Source: Chrysomallon squamiferum
Lineage: Eukaryota > Mollusca > Gastropoda > Neomphalida > Peltospiridae
Assembly: GCA_012295275.1 (NCBI GenBank)
Contig: CM022673.1
Coordinates: forward strand, 15,418,810 to 15,482,809
Reading direction: 5' to 3'
DNA length: 64,000 nt
The notes below the pieces were generated by a model. The model did no database searches. It was not told where the DNA came from and was given only the letters and a program-made list of their open reading frames with translations. The translations under genes were made by a program, and so were the position numbers. Positions 13,127 through 27,502 of this stretch are shown here, one piece after another; positions within the stretch are counted from its first letter, which is position 1, and each line of letters starts with the position of its first letter.

Positions 13127-13350
13127 TGAGCATTCCGGGACAGTTAAGCATTTCCAAGCTAAAAGATCACTATCAGTGAAGCAAAATTACCAACTTGATA
13201 ATCTACGTCTCTGCAGTAATTCCGTGCTGCCATCAGAAATCCGTCATCTGGGAACAGATAACTGTCCGAGAAACGATATACTTTCTACTAATACTTGAAT
13301 TTAGAACCATCTTCTGCAGTGTACATAACTCTCATAGCATTGCGGGTAAT
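13127..13350 (-). pseudogene. Remnant of a first-type kringle
   Basis: On the minus strand the core SYLFPDDGFLMAARNYCRD is clear and matches the FPDDxSVxAAxNYCRDPD block of the family's kringle 1. Upstream are two in-frame stops; downstream the frame changes before AWKCLTVPECS, which again matches the family's end. A donor-like GTATGT follows at 13126-13121. Cysteines 1 and 2 are gone. It lies downstream of the neighbouring intact gene's last exon, so it is the remains of another copy rather than part of that gene. Confidence 0.72.
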
Positions 13351-13546
13351 ATAATATTTACGTAGGGAAAAACAAATGAAACAAGTAAACACATAAATAA
13401 ATAAAAATAATAATAATAATAATAATAATTTCACTGTGAATTTTTAGTCAGAATTAGGGAACAAATCAATTACCTTTCTCACTGATTGTTATATATTAAA
13501 CTTGTAATTATTCAGTTATACTTGAATTATATGAAAAAACAACAAA

Positions 13547-13547
<1 letters not shown>

Positions 13548-13583
<36 letters not shown>
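13548..13583. repeat. Poly(A) run
   Basis: About 36 consecutive A. It could be the tail of an old retroposed sequence, but no flanking direct repeats or element body were recognised. Confidence 0.6.
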
Positions 13584-13584
<1 letters not shown>

Positions 13585-13928
13585 ACTAAGTGTATTGACT
13601 ATTATATTACGATCGGAAAATGATGATACACTTTTTACTTGTTGTTGCCGTTGTTGTTGTTGTTTGTTTATGTTTTTATGGGTGGGGTTGGTTGGTTTAA
13701 TGTGTTTGAAAATTAAAAAGGCAAGGCGATGTTTTCCCATTTACACATTTGTTTTTGTTTTTTCATTCTTCTCGACTTTAGTCTTACAATCACCAAACTT
13801 TGATCCAGTCCACTTCAAATTAATTTCAGTTTTGTCCTAAATAGTTTCACAGAATAATATTGTTAGAAGGAAATAAGATAATTCGGAGAAAAAACAACAA
13901 GACGTTTGAAATAATTTGATCAATACGG

Positions 13929-13934
13929 TTTATT
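13929..13934 (-). terminator. Poly(A) signal of the 14-17 kb gene
   Basis: AATAAA on the minus strand about 55 bases after the TAA at 13989-13991. The same terminal-exon and poly(A) block recurs near 20109-20154 and 57220-57284. Confidence 0.6.
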
Positions 13935-13988
13935 ATGCGAGTTAATTTCCACAGTCAGTTCTTCTTTTCGAGATGCAGTAACAATTTC

Positions 13989-14179
13989 TTAATCTGAAAT
14001 TATCAGTGTGAATATATTAATAAAATATATACTTACACTTGTTTAAACGTTTTTTCGTTATTCATTTCATTATTGGGGTATCATTCTGAAGGTGATCTCT
14101 GCGAGTTCAACCGTTCACATCATTAAATTAATTATTGATGCTTCAAAGCATATTTCTGCTGATTTATTTAATATGTATA

Positions 14180-14216
<37 letters not shown>

Positions 14217-15260
14217 ATATGTGTGTATATATGAATATTCTCTGTCTTCTCTACATCTGACTAGACTTTGCGCATAGACAATATTCGTGAACACACTGGC
14301 ACAGGAAGACTGTCCTATCACGACTTCACAAACGTCTAATGCACGTGATGAGACTAAAAATATTGCAGCCATTCGTCCGCACACCGTTGCCAGAAACCAC
14401 TTACCACCAAGACAGTCTTGTAATAATTAATCTGTTTCTATCCTTACGATACAAAATAACATATTTTAACAAGATAGTATTATATAAGATATATTCCAAG
14501 AAAGCAGGAATAATCGACGAACCCTCGCATTTCGCAATTCCACATTTTTCCCATCCCTCGTTTTCTGCAAAATAGCACCAAGGATATCCTGTATCATCAG
14601 GATCACGGCAAAAGTTTTCAACATCATGTATGTCGTCTTCGGGATATCTTATAGGGTCTTCAAAGATATGATAATTAGGGTACTGTTCGTCCCATCTTTG
14701 ACAAATTTCTCCTGAAGAGGTAGTTCTCTGCATTCCTCTGTAGTTTACTCTTCCGTCTATCTCAAGATAACATTCTGGAAAGAAGCATAATTTGAAAAGC
14801 AATTCATTCATCATTATCTCATGAAAATCAAATAATAAGAATTTGTGATACCAGTACCATCATGAAAATCATCATCATCATCGTCGTCGTTGTCTTTACT
14901 ATTATAATTTATTTATTTATATTCTATTCCAAACAGTAAATAAAAAAAATATATGAAATCTATTTAAGTAAATTTCATAAACCTTGGCATTTCGAAATAT
15001 TGCACAATCTCCAGTCTAAATTTTGTCCCTCCATGTAGCACCATATGTAACCAGAACCATCTGGGTCTCGACAGTAATTTCCTGCGGCATGTACAGACTC
15101 GTCGTAAGGAAACCTGAAGCTGTCCTGGTTACTATACACAGACGACCAAGTCGCGCATTTATCACCATCTTCTGTAATATTAATTTTACCAGCATACAGA
15201 GCCCGCCCACGATTTAGCCCATAGTAACACCCGGCTGCGGAAATGAACAAAAATAAATAA

Positions 15261-15310
<50 letters not shown>

Positions 15311-16550
15311 CAACAACAATAACAACAATAATAGCAAAAACAGCACGTCACAAAAAATGTTTGATTTTGTTATTGAGATTTGTTACATTAAACATACATT
15401 TGCCTTTAATTTGTCAGGTTTTAGAAAACTCTTCGACATTGAAATTACAAACACCGATTATGAGCGCGTAATTTTTAGTGTATCATAGTATCTTCTAGAA
15501 TGCCGTGGTATTTCCTAGACTGTCTTAGTATTTTCTGGATTGTTCCAGTGGTTTCTGTGTTTCTTTTTCGTTTCTTTTTCGTGCAAGAAAAAATCAGTCT
15601 TATTCTGCAAATTAGCAGGAACTAAATGATTTACTTTGACTTCAGGCTGCCAAATCTAACTTAAAGCTTAAACTATCATGTCTGAAGGAATGGAATATTT
15701 TGGACAATAGTTGTCGAACAACCGCTGTTATGAAATTAACAGAAGGTTGTATAAATTTGTTTGTGTGAAAGACATGTTTCTGTAATGACATAATTAAGTG
15801 GATATTGGTCATGAACCAAATGACTGGAATCTCTTCAGAGAAAAGTTCCTCTCGAAATCTCTGTGTTCTTCTGCAAATTGGAAATCATTTTCGATCAATA
15901 CCAACTGAGCACTCTTTGCAAATAAAGAAGAACAATGAGAATATATAAAACTTCCTCGGGAAAAAATAGACTACAAATGACAGCTGATTTAAAAATTATT
16001 ACCTCCATAAAAGGATGCCAAAGAGACTATGCCAAACATTATTGTTGTCTTTGATTATTGGATAATGTGCTACATTTCAAAACTTATGTAAATGTTTCTG
16101 CATCTGTCAAAAGCAAACTGCAACTTTGTGGTTTTCACCGGACCACGTTTTCGCACGATGCTTCAGTCACAAGAATATAATGAAGAAAAACAACTAAATG
16201 CTTTGATGTCATTTATTGTAGTGGTTGAGAATTTGTGCGGGTTAATACGCGACGATTCGTTATATCGTTGACAAAAAGTAAGAAAAAAATGTTAATTTGT
16301 GATTTATGTTTTCTAGTGATTTGCATGAAAATACAATAGAAAATACAGATTTTACATCAGTATAGTGTTCTGTATAAGTCTTTGGAGCGAAGAGTCCTAA
16401 ATTAGTAAAATATTTCCCAAAAATAATGGACTGTTAGTATATGACTTAAACAAACACTGTAGGAACACTAGTGACATGTTTGTAATCAGTATATAAACAA
16501 CATAAAACTCTTCATAACTAAGAACTTTTTAAAATTCTGTTACATTCTAA

Positions 16551-16618
<68 letters not shown>

Positions 16619-16737
16619 TAATAACGTCTGCTCTAAAAGAACAACAGAAATCAAACTGCATACATACTGTAATTTCGGAGATATACAGCGTGGAGATGCA
16701 TTAAAAAGATGAAGACATTCGTCAGCAATAATTTCAT
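13989..16737 (-). CDS. Secreted two-kringle protein
   Basis: Predicted secreted protein of 192 residues. Exons in transcript order are 16668-16737, 14983-15234, 14523-14774 and 13989-13993. The signal exon starts at ATG after TTTCACAG and encodes MKLLLTNVFIFLMHLHAVYL; its donor is GTATGT. Kringle 1 (CYYGLNRGRALYAG ... [16 protein letters not shown] ... CNISKC) and kringle 2 ([18 protein letters not shown] ... NFCRDPDDTGYPWCYF ... WEKCGIAKC) both keep six cysteines and are 252-base exons with phase-1 boundaries. The last exon supplies two bases that complete Asp and then TAA. An upstream non-coding exon with a TATA box lies at 17585-17690. Neighbours on the same strand are close paralogues. 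Ligand and tissue are unknown. Exon 2 and 3 boundaries are certain to within a base; the terminal exon is inferred from three homologous copies in the window. Confidence 0.88.
14177..14214. repeat. (GT)n microsatellite
   Basis: About 38 bases of GT within the last intron of the 14-17 kb kringle gene. Confidence 0.85.
15261..15310. repeat. AAT microsatellite beside a kringle exon
   Basis: (AAT)n starts about 25 bases upstream, in transcript sense, of the kringle-1 acceptor of the 14-17 kb gene, replacing the usual polypyrimidine region with TTA repeats. Confidence 0.8.
15480..15570. repeat. Degenerate short tandem repeat
   Basis: Three to four loosely similar units of about 20-25 bases resembling TAGTATTTTCTGGATTGTTC, within the first coding intron of the 14-17 kb gene. 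Confidence 0.35.
16552..16616. repeat. AAT microsatellite
   Basis: About 65 bases of AAT next to the signal-exon donor of the 14-17 kb gene. Confidence 0.85.
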
Positions 16738-17243
16738 CTGTGAAATTAAAAAACGAATTAAAAAAAGCTATTTAAACAGACAAAATAATGATTGTAAGAA
16801 AGGTTCTCATTATTTAGGTCACGTCGCCCTCCTTAAGCCATTAAAGCAGCTTTTAAACATCTCAAATAAACATTCAGAAACTCAGCCTAATACAATAATT
16901 TCGTATTAATTATCCAACAACAATATCATACAAAACGCCAATGTATTCGCTGGAATGCTACAGAAAAGCTATCATGCTACGAAAAAGATGAAGAAATATT
17001 AACAACAACATAACAGTAGTACTAACAAAAGTGTTAGTATGAGCAGTATTAGTAATTGAGTTAGTATGTGTAGACTTAGTAGTGGTAGTAGTATAGAAGT
17101 TGTATTTGTGATATTATGAGCAACATCAAAACAGCAATAGCAGTAGTAGTATTAATAATACTGTTAATTGGAGTAGCATTAGTAATAGAGGTAGTAGTAG
17201 TAGTCGTAGTAATGAAGTTGTATTTTTGATAATATTATCAGTA

Positions 17244-17336
17244 AACGTAGTTATAATTTTGACAGTAGTATTAGTAGACGTACTTATAATAATATAGTAC
17301 GTCTACTAATACTACTGTCAAAATTATAACTACGTT
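17244..17336. repeat. Perfect 40-bp inverted repeat with 13-base loop
   Basis: The left arm 17244-17283 and right arm 17297-17336 are exact reverse complements over 40 bases; the loop 17284-17296 is AT-only. The flanks are AGT-rich degenerate repeats. It lies in the intron between the non-coding exon (17585) and signal exon (16737) of the minus-strand gene, so it would be transcribed as a hairpin. Confidence 0.95.
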
Positions 17337-17584
17337 AATATAGTAGTTGCATTTTTCATAGTAGCAGTAAACCTAGTAGTTGCAATAGTAGTCATGTAGT
17401 AGATGTAGATTTGATAGCAGTAACAGCGAAATTAAATATCTGTATGTGATACAGTAAAAGCGTCTTATACATGACGTAAATATTAAACTGATAAATCTAA
17501 ATTTAGTTCAGTTTTAACTTGGGTACTGACATACTAATGCAGAAAAAAGTAAGAACGTAGGACATTATAAAGTAAAATACTTAC

Positions 17585-17692
17585 GGTGTTACACAAATTA
17601 CTGCCCAGATATTTTCGTTCAGTTAACGTACAAAATGGAACAGCCAATTGTTTCTTTGCTGGAGAATGAAAATGAAAGAAATGTTATATTAC
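17585..17692 (-). promoter_or_regulatory. TATA box and non-coding first exon of the 14-17 kb gene
   Basis: On the minus strand an ATATAAC box (about 17683-17689) precedes about 100 bases that end in ACACC|GTAAGT, a good splice donor at 17584. The same block, with TATA-to-donor distance close to 100 bases, is found before the other minus-strand genes at 22800-22901 and about 61874-61973. Conservation of the block, the TATA box and the donor together argue for promoter plus first exon. Confidence 0.65.
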
Positions 17693-18573
17693 AGGACGGC
17701 GATACCTTATTTTGATTAATATTTCGTTAGTCATTCAGGTTGTCAAAACCATACATTACACGTGCTAATATTAGGTATGTTATTTTTCTGTTCATATTAA
17801 TTTTTTGTATACTGTTTGTGTTTTTTCTTATTTTATTTTTCTTAATTTGTTTTATTTTTTTTATTTGGTGTGTCATGTTATCAATTTCATTATTCATAAA
17901 ATAGGAAGAGATGGAGAGAGATAAAGTCTAGTTATTAAATACAAATTTCATTTTTTGTGAAAAGAGCCAACGAACACACAGATACATACATGCGCGCGCG
18001 CGCACGTACACACACACACAAAGATAGAGAGAGAAGGAAAGAGACGCACATATTTTACATGCATACGTGTCTGTATATATATATATATTAAAAAAAGGTA
18101 TATATTTTTATTATTATTTTCATTTTAAAACTCGTTCAATGGCTATTTTCGGAAGTCAGATTACATTTTACAATACCTCTGAATTTTTGAGTATTTCACA
18201 GACACTGTCATTTACGTCAGTTACAATATGCAGTACACATATATATTGTAATAATGTTATATGTCGGACGTGTCTTCGTTAAACTACTGTTCAGTTCTGT
18301 ATGTCCTGAACATGAATTTCAGATTTTGTTTTCATCAGTTTCATTACTTTAACATATTTTGATAGCGACAGAAAGGAATTTGATTATTGATTGAAAATAC
18401 GCGTCTATTTTGTTTTTACCTACACAAACACACCAAAACCAAACGCACACACTTTACATTAAGAATTCTTCTGTTGTTGTAAAAATGTTCTCTTTGATTT
18501 CACAGTTATACATAATACTAATGTTGATAATTATACTAATATTAGTGATATTACTGCTGTTGCTGCTGCCGAT

Positions 18574-18824
<251 letters not shown>

Positions 18825-18889
18825 TGAGACAAAATGAAAGACAAAACTCAAACTAAAGTTAAGATGTGAAAAATGATATCACAGGAGAT

Positions 18890-18990
18890 TAGGAATTAAA
18901 ATAATGCCCAGTGATTTTCGTTCGGTAAATAGAAAACATGGAACAGCCGACTGATTCTTTCCTGAGAATGAGAATGATACGTTTTATAAA
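18890..18990 (-). promoter_or_regulatory. Second copy of the kringle promoter block
   Basis: This segment resembles 17590-17690 (shared phrases TGCCCAG, ATTTTCGTTC, ATGGAACAGCC, GAGAATGA) and has a TATAAAA on the minus strand at about 18982-18988. The splice donor seen in the other copies is not evident at the expected place. It could be an alternative promoter of the 14-17 kb gene or a duplicated relic. Confidence 0.45.
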
Positions 18991-18999
18991 TTAGAAAGC

Positions 19000-19064
19000 T
19001 TTATTTTCGTTTTTCTTTCTCTTTTATTTTTACATATAGAATATCATTTTCATTAATCAACAAC

Positions 19065-19103
<39 letters not shown>

Positions 19104-20100
19104 AAACAATGATTAAAAAATAATAATGATAACAATAATTAAATAAAAAAAAATGAATGAATGAAAAATACACGAACAAATATTGTCTTTTTTAACATAC
19201 ATTCACAATTAAAAGTCTTTTTTTTTTTCTTGTCTTTTTGTTTTTATATACATTATATTATCACATTCGCTGTTCCAAAAGAGAAAAGAAAATGAATCAA
19301 ATAATGCCTGTTTATCAAAATATTAAACTATTTTTGGAAAAACAATTCCTAATTTACAGTCGTGTAGTAGATTGCTAGTTCAATTCTCCTCATTTAAACT
19401 TTTTTCATTCCAGCTGAACAAATATGTGCAGACATATGTACCACATATTTTTACATTCGATTTCATGATTTTATGTACAGTTTGTAAATAGTGAAAATAT
19501 TTGAAAAAAGAAAAAGAATGACTTGAAACAACACTTTTGTATTTTGTAGCCTAATTGAAAAATATATAAATGCATAATTGTTTTTTAAGAATATCGATAT
19601 TTTTATTTATTGTTATTGCGACACAGGAATGGAATTTAATTAGTTTAAACATATATATACATTCCAGCATCACCTATTAACGTTAAAAGAAATAAAAGTT
19701 TTAACTTGACTCTTCTTCTGTAATGATAATAAAGTATTTCTCATGTTCACCTTCCTTTATGCAGGGAAGCACATAATTTGCAAGATACTGATATACATTT
19801 AGTCCGCCTTGTTTTTTTGTTTTGTTTTTATTTTATAATTATTTATTTATTTATTTATTTATTTTTATTAAGAAAATCAAAAATGAAACAAATAAACTTT
19901 CAGAAAAAAAAATTAATACAATAAAATATATCTAAAAAACAACAACAAAAACAACAAAGAAAACACACACGAATAACAAAGATAAAGTATGATTCATATG
20001 TTTTCAGGATGTAATAAAATAAAGAAAGACAAGTTAGAAGAAGAAGAGGAAAGCAACTAAAAAATGAACGACAAAAAAAAAAGAAATGAGAGAAGTGGAT
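19000..20100. other. Intergenic, nothing recognised
   Basis: AT-rich with AAT (19067-19099) and TTTA (about 19843-19864) tracts. No kringle or transposase sequence seen. Confidence 0.5.
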
Positions 20101-20108
20101 AACTATAT

Positions 20109-20114
20109 TTTATT
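20109..20114 (-). terminator. Poly(A) signal of the 20-22 kb gene
   Basis: AATAAA on the minus strand about 30 bases after the TGA at 20143-20145. Confidence 0.6.
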
Positions 20115-20142
20115 AAACAAGTTAATTTTCACAGTCAATTCT

Positions 20143-22201
<2,059 letters not shown>

Positions 22202-22799
22202 CTGTGAACAAAAACGAATAAAAACTGTCATTAATAAAACTAATTAGATATGGACTCTCCAAATGTTATAACGATCCTTCAACAATAATATCAATGTCAA
22301 TCGATTAAAACTACTTTCTGATCTAGCAAATAAACAGATTTATTGATATAATAATTCCTTATTAAATTGTTCAGCAACAATGGCGTAAACACTGTCTATG
22401 CATTAACAAGTCGTTACCAGATAAGCCATTCAGCTAATGTTCAACTGGATGGTTATGCTGTAAAGAAAGAGACAATAAAGAAGAAGAAATGCCAGTAATG
22501 ATAGTTGTAAGTTGCAGTTGCTTTAATACTTATAATTGTAGTAGTAGTTGCGGCAGCATTATTAAAAGAAGAAGAAGAAAAAAGATATAATCTGCATTAA
22601 AAGCCAGAGATGGTGTCTATGAGAAAACGGAGAAATAAAGAAATGAAAGACGAAATGACAATCAACGGAAAATTTCAAAAAAAAAACCAAAACAACAAAA
22701 ATAATATATTTAATAGAAAGATTAGTTGAATTAATTTTAGTTATAACTTTACTGGCGGAAGAACGTATTACAGTAAAACAGTAGACAGTAAAATACTAC

Positions 22800-22903
22800 C
22801 GCTGTTTTCTGAATTAATGCCACTTGTATATCGTCAAGTTGATGTACAACATGGAAATGCCGAGCTTCGATGTCGAGTAAAGAAAATGAGAGCAATTTAT
22901 ACT
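22800..22903 (-). promoter_or_regulatory. TATA box and non-coding first exon of the 20-22 kb gene
   Basis: Minus-strand TATAAAT at about 22895-22901, then about 100 bases ending in CAGCG|GTAGTA (donor at 22799). It is homologous to the blocks at 17585-17692 and 61874-61980, which also have a TATA box about 100 bases before a donor. Confidence 0.65.
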
Positions 22904-23099
22904 ATAGGGATATCTGATTTTAATTAACATTAAATGTTTGTGAAGACTAATCATTGTGGCTGTCAAAAACATATAACACAAGTGCGAATATCATTTCTTT
23001 TTTCTTTCTCTTTTGCGTTTACATAAATATTATATTATCAGTTTCATCATTTAAAAAAACAAACACCAAATAAAAAAAAAAACCCCCAAAAAAGAAAAG

Positions 23100-23130
23100 A
23101 ACAACATAAAAGAACCAAACCCCCCCAAAA

Positions 23131-23224
<94 letters not shown>

Positions 23225-23235
23225 TAATAAAAATA
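23100..23235. repeat. AAAT then AAT microsatellite
   Basis: AAAT at about 23131-23163 followed by about 60 bases of AAT; another AAT tract with GAT end lies at 23548-23600. Confidence 0.85.
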
Positions 23236-23544
23236 ATAATATAAATAATAAATAATTAACGAAATAAAAAAATAAAATAAAAAGTTAATGTCTAGTTATT
23301 ATACATTAGAATATTTTTTTCAACAATAGTTGTGTACCTTGTATTATTGTAATGATATAACATATCGTCAATAGTTATACTCAATTGAAAAAAGTATCAA
23401 ATTCATTTAACTGTGTATTTTCATAATATATTTATATATTTTGATTGCGAATGAGAGTAATTTCATCCTTTAAAATAACTGTTATATATTTAGTTTTTAT
23501 TTACAACATATACTAATTATGTACTGTATTTATTGTATAATTAC

Positions 23545-23593
<49 letters not shown>

Positions 23594-23619
23594 TGATGAT
23601 GATGGTTGTGAAATATGCA

Positions 23620-24840
23620 GTTAAGGATTGTAAATTAGACTAGCCACCTTACAAACCCGCCAATTTATGTTCAGTTTAATTATTAATATTATAATATGAT
23701 AAACTATTGTATTATATTTGTTGGAAACCATGAATCCAAAACTGCTCAAAAAAAAAACCCTGAAAATGTCCATGCAATAACGATGCACTTTTTTTGTTGT
23801 TGTTATTTTTTTGCTCCTTCTGAACCAGTGATTTCCGAAAAGTGTGAAAATGTGCACAGATTACAAAGGATAAAAACTGTAATCGGATCATATTATGGAA
23901 ACACAAAACAGAAAACATTTTCTGTTTGTTTTTTCAGTAGCCACATCTACATTCGGTGATATGTAGTAACAGAAGAAAAAGAGCTGGCCTGCTGTATAAA
24001 TAAAATCGAATATGCGTTTGAGCTTTCGCAAAACAACTATTTCATACAATTCGTAAAACTTTTATAATTTTATATGTTAATAACATCCAAAAATATTTGC
24101 ATAATTTTATGGGCAATTCCGTAACTCAAGAGACATGAGGTGGGAAAAAGATTAAATGTCGATATTTCTTTATACAAATGGTCAAAATATTTTCTTAAAA
24201 CTTCCAATTTGCAGAATCCCTGAAGATTCTTGTCGGTTCTGACTCTTGATTCTGATATCAACATGTATAACATAATCTAAAGGCTACAAACTAACCAAAA
24301 TAGCATTTATAAGTCTTTCAAATGTGCTCAAGGAAAGAAAACTGTAATATCCGCCACATGTAACCATAGATGCTGTGACATCCGTTACATTCCTGCAAGT
24401 CAAGAAAATGTTTTCTTAGTGATTCTGCATCTTTTGCACTAAAGACAGTTTCAGTGATTACCATTAGATTGCAGACGCAGAATGAAACTGTTTTACCCAC
24501 AATTTTCAGTACTTCCTCGTGGTTTAATTCCTGAGATATTTTCAAGACAAATCAAATCCATGTCATATGGCTTCATCCTCAAAAATAAAGATATGCTTTT
24601 CCTGCAGTCCTGAAACAATATCATTTCAAGATGCAAGATTTTTTTTTAATTAATTGAGGATAAAAAGTACACGTGCAATGTTCATAGAGATAGCCTTACG
24701 AAAAGTATGGGCAGGGTTCATAGTGGCAGCCTTTATGAAATCTAGTAATGAATTCCTCAGCTATCAAAGGAATTGCACGTTTGCACTACCTCACCAATGA
24801 GGATGGTGATGTGGAAACTTCTGAAGAAATCCATCTGCCT
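23620..24840. other. Less AT-rich unique-looking sequence, no gene recognised
   Basis: Short ORFs on the minus strand at 24070-24273 and 24318-24545 look less repetitive than their surroundings but match no family I know, and no splice-linked exon chain was found. Because the adjoining 24.85-25.15 kb segment recurs at 56.37 kb, this is more likely an old transposable element than a host gene. Confidence 0.35.
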
Positions 24841-24849
24841 GCAGTATAA

Positions 24850-25150
24850 TTTAGAATGACTGGAAATATAGTTAAGTTATCAAATCCACATCATGCTTTT
24901 GCCATAATAGCAGAGAACCAGATACTTCTTTCTATGGACATATAACTTCATTCTATGTCAGCGAACAAAATGTAACATCCGTCACGGTAATATGCATCAC
25001 ACACAGTTATTGAATATTGTTTTCTTAAACTTTTATGTTCAAATTATATTATAACTGGTTGTCTTCTATGGCCATTTCACCTTGTCTCTAAAGGAAAATA
25101 TTTATTTGTACAATTTCAGACAATTTGGAAATAAAGTTAGTTTGTTTAAC
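24850..25150 (+). repeat. Interspersed repeat, copy 1
   Basis: Shares a colinear run of phrases with 56345-56632 in the same orientation: ACAAAATGTA-CATCCGTCACGG, ATTATAACTGGT, ATTTCACCTT, AATATTTATTTGTACAATTT and GAAATAAAGTTAG. The two copies are diverged and 31 kb apart. Class unknown. Confidence 0.7.
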
Positions 25151-26006
25151 AATGACCTTTTGATGTTTCATCATTATCCAATAAGACATAGATAGCTCTT
25201 GACTCTGTTGCCTGTAACACTAAACTGATTTGGAAATAGACAAGTCTGTCATTCAGGGCGATTTACCAGGAGTATAACTAATCTTATATTACATTTATAT
25301 TTTTAATAAATATTGGAAATCTATATAAATGCTTTCCTCGTGGTCAGCTCTGTGTTGGATGTTCAAGATTTGGAAATGGTAAAACAAAAGAATATTATAC
25401 ACCCCGCTGCCTCTCAGTGATTATTCTAAACCCTTAGTCACATGGGCCGAACTCCAAGAAGTCCTATTTTCCTTGCAGATACTTCATTTTACTGGTTATT
25501 TATTTATTTATTTATTCTATTTTTGTATTTTAGTTTACTTTATTCTATTTTATTTTTGTTTTTTATTTATTTTATTTTTTTATTTGCTAAAAATAATAAC
25601 AGTTGTAGGACAGAACATTTAGTGTGTGTGAGAGGATTTTAAGCTTATTCTTTCTATTTATAATTAAGAACGTACAAGTTTCGGAACTTCTGCAGTGCCC
25701 GGCTGCATTACGATGTGTTATTTGATTTATTATTTAATATTAAACTGAGCATAACGATGTGTGTTTTTCTTCATCTTCTATTTATTTTGTTTTGTTTTGT
25801 TTTCGTTTTTGTTTGCTGTTTTTACATAATAACATCCCGCGTATAGACATTTGCATATATATATTTAAATTGCTTCTGTTGAATGTCTTCATATTTTCAG
25901 TGTATCTCCACAATCCATATCTCAGAGATATTAATAAAAACAAAAATCTGTATAGTGTCTAACTGTTGTCTCTCTCTCTCTCTAAAACATATATATATAT
26001 ATACAG

Positions 26007-26390
26007 GGTCATTCAAAAGTCCCGCTACACTTTTAAATTTTAATGGAATGAAAACAAAATTTGAACAAAATTAGTCGTGAACTTTTTACAGAGCGCTACA
26101 ATTTGTCCCACAACGAAAATATCCCTCTTCTTCTGTTTTTTTAGGCTCCGTAGACTTCAACGTGAGCACCTCTTCAAGGATTTCTATCCAACTCAGGCCA
26201 GCATCTATTTGTACCACAATGGAAGGCATTCCTTATACGTTGCTTTTCAGGAAGCCCCACAGAAAGAAGTCATAGGGTGTCAAATCTGGAGAACGTGACG
26301 CCCACTCCAGAGGTCCTCGACAACCTACCCATCTATCAGGGAACTTATGATTCAAGAAATCGCGTGCTGCTTTAGCATAATGTGATTGTT
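26007..26390 (-). mobile_element. Fragment of a mariner/IS630-type DNA transposon
   Basis: On the minus strand a short reading frame contains RSPDLTPYDFFLWGFLKS, a catalytic-region motif typical of mariner-like transposases (third acidic residue, DD34D class), followed by a stop. The plus-strand start, ACAGGGTCATTCAAAAGTCC, looks like a terminal inverted repeat. Only the C-terminal part is present and it is broken by stops, so it is inactive. Confidence 0.7.
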
Positions 26391-26699
26391 TTTTCCTACA
26401 TGATTATCATAAAGTGTTCTGCATTATAGTATAACTGAAAATCAGTTACGAAATACGCTTCTAAAACTTCAGTGAAAGAGAATGATATTATTGTTTACCT
26501 ATATGTTTTTCTGTGTTTCAAAATCTCCGTAAGTTTGTGTGTATTGAAATATGTATGATGTTTGCAGGCAAATACACTAATCACTTGCTAAATACATCCA
26601 TTTACATATACATGTTACATACATACATAATTACATACATAAATACAGTTTATAACGCTAATTTTTGATTTTTCAAACTTTTTTAAAAGTTGTTAATCT

Positions 26700-26805
26700 A
26701 TTTCTTTATCTCTTTCTTTTTTTCTTTATTTCTTTATTTATTTATTTACGTATTTATTTATTTATTCATTTATTTGTTTGTTTGTTTGTTTGTTTGTTTA
26801 TTGAA
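26700..26805. repeat. TTTC/TTTA/TTTG microsatellite
   Basis: Succession of tetranucleotide tracts; the Phe/Leu ORF over it is an artefact. Confidence 0.8.
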
Positions 26806-26914
26806 TATATACTTTTAAAACTACATGTAATATTTGCAATTGTAACATATGTTTCCGACATCAAGAATAATTAACCATCGCAAAATATAGTATAAACTAT
26901 ATCAATAACTATCT

Positions 26915-26919
26915 ATCTA

Positions 26920-26976
<57 letters not shown>

Positions 26977-27030
26977 GTGTGCGTGTGTGTGTGTGTATTT
27001 ATATATATACATATATATATATAATGAACA
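26915..27030. repeat. (TA)n with GT tract
   Basis: About 50 bases of TA followed by a short GT run and further TA. Confidence 0.8.
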
Positions 27031-27144
27031 AAAGAAGACTTTCCGCTTAATTTGTTTGAATATAACTTGAGGAAAATAAACCGGGGAAAAATTGTTATAT
27101 ATATACGTTTAAAGAGTGCTCCATTATGCATTGTTTGATGCAAA

Positions 27145-27502
27145 AATCATGGCTATAGGTTAACAGAAACCGGATGGGTTGGTACGACTATCCCAGACAT
27201 GCTCGATGGGGTTAAGATCAATGAAATCAATGTTACATGTGCACAATTAAGACGACTTAGACGATGGCGTTGCCTTAAAACTCATCCGTGTTCATAAAAC
27301 AGCGGTCTTGACCATGCGCTGTAACATGCGGACGTCCAAGAAGAGACAAGTTGTTGGTGCTTCCTGTCGTTCGAAATCTTACGAGAAGATTTCGTATCGC
27401 TGGACTAGAACCCCCAAAATTCACTGCAACATCTTCTGTCGACATGACAGCATCAAGCATGCCAATCGCCCGTTCGCGTAAATTACTGGGAATTCTTGGC
27501 AT
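27145..27502 (-). mobile_element. Internally deleted Tc1-like transposon relic
   Basis: The minus-strand frame from 27502 begins MPRIPSNLRERAIGML and continues through a Tc1-type helix-turn-helix region to GRPHVTAHGQDR. Then, after a jump, LNPIEHVWD appears near 27205-27230, the motif with the third catalytic acid. The catalytic core between them is absent, so this is a deletion derivative without activity. Confidence 0.8.

Noticed and set aside
14115-14384. Minus-strand ORF of 89 codons in the last intron of the 14-17 kb gene, tested as a third kringle
   Set aside because: No cysteine pattern or CRDPD core; the frame ends in a CA/CATA repeat. The gene is better explained with two kringles and the terminal exon at 13993.
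26077-26298. Plus-strand ORF of 73 codons
   Set aside because: Antisense shadow of the mariner-like fragment.
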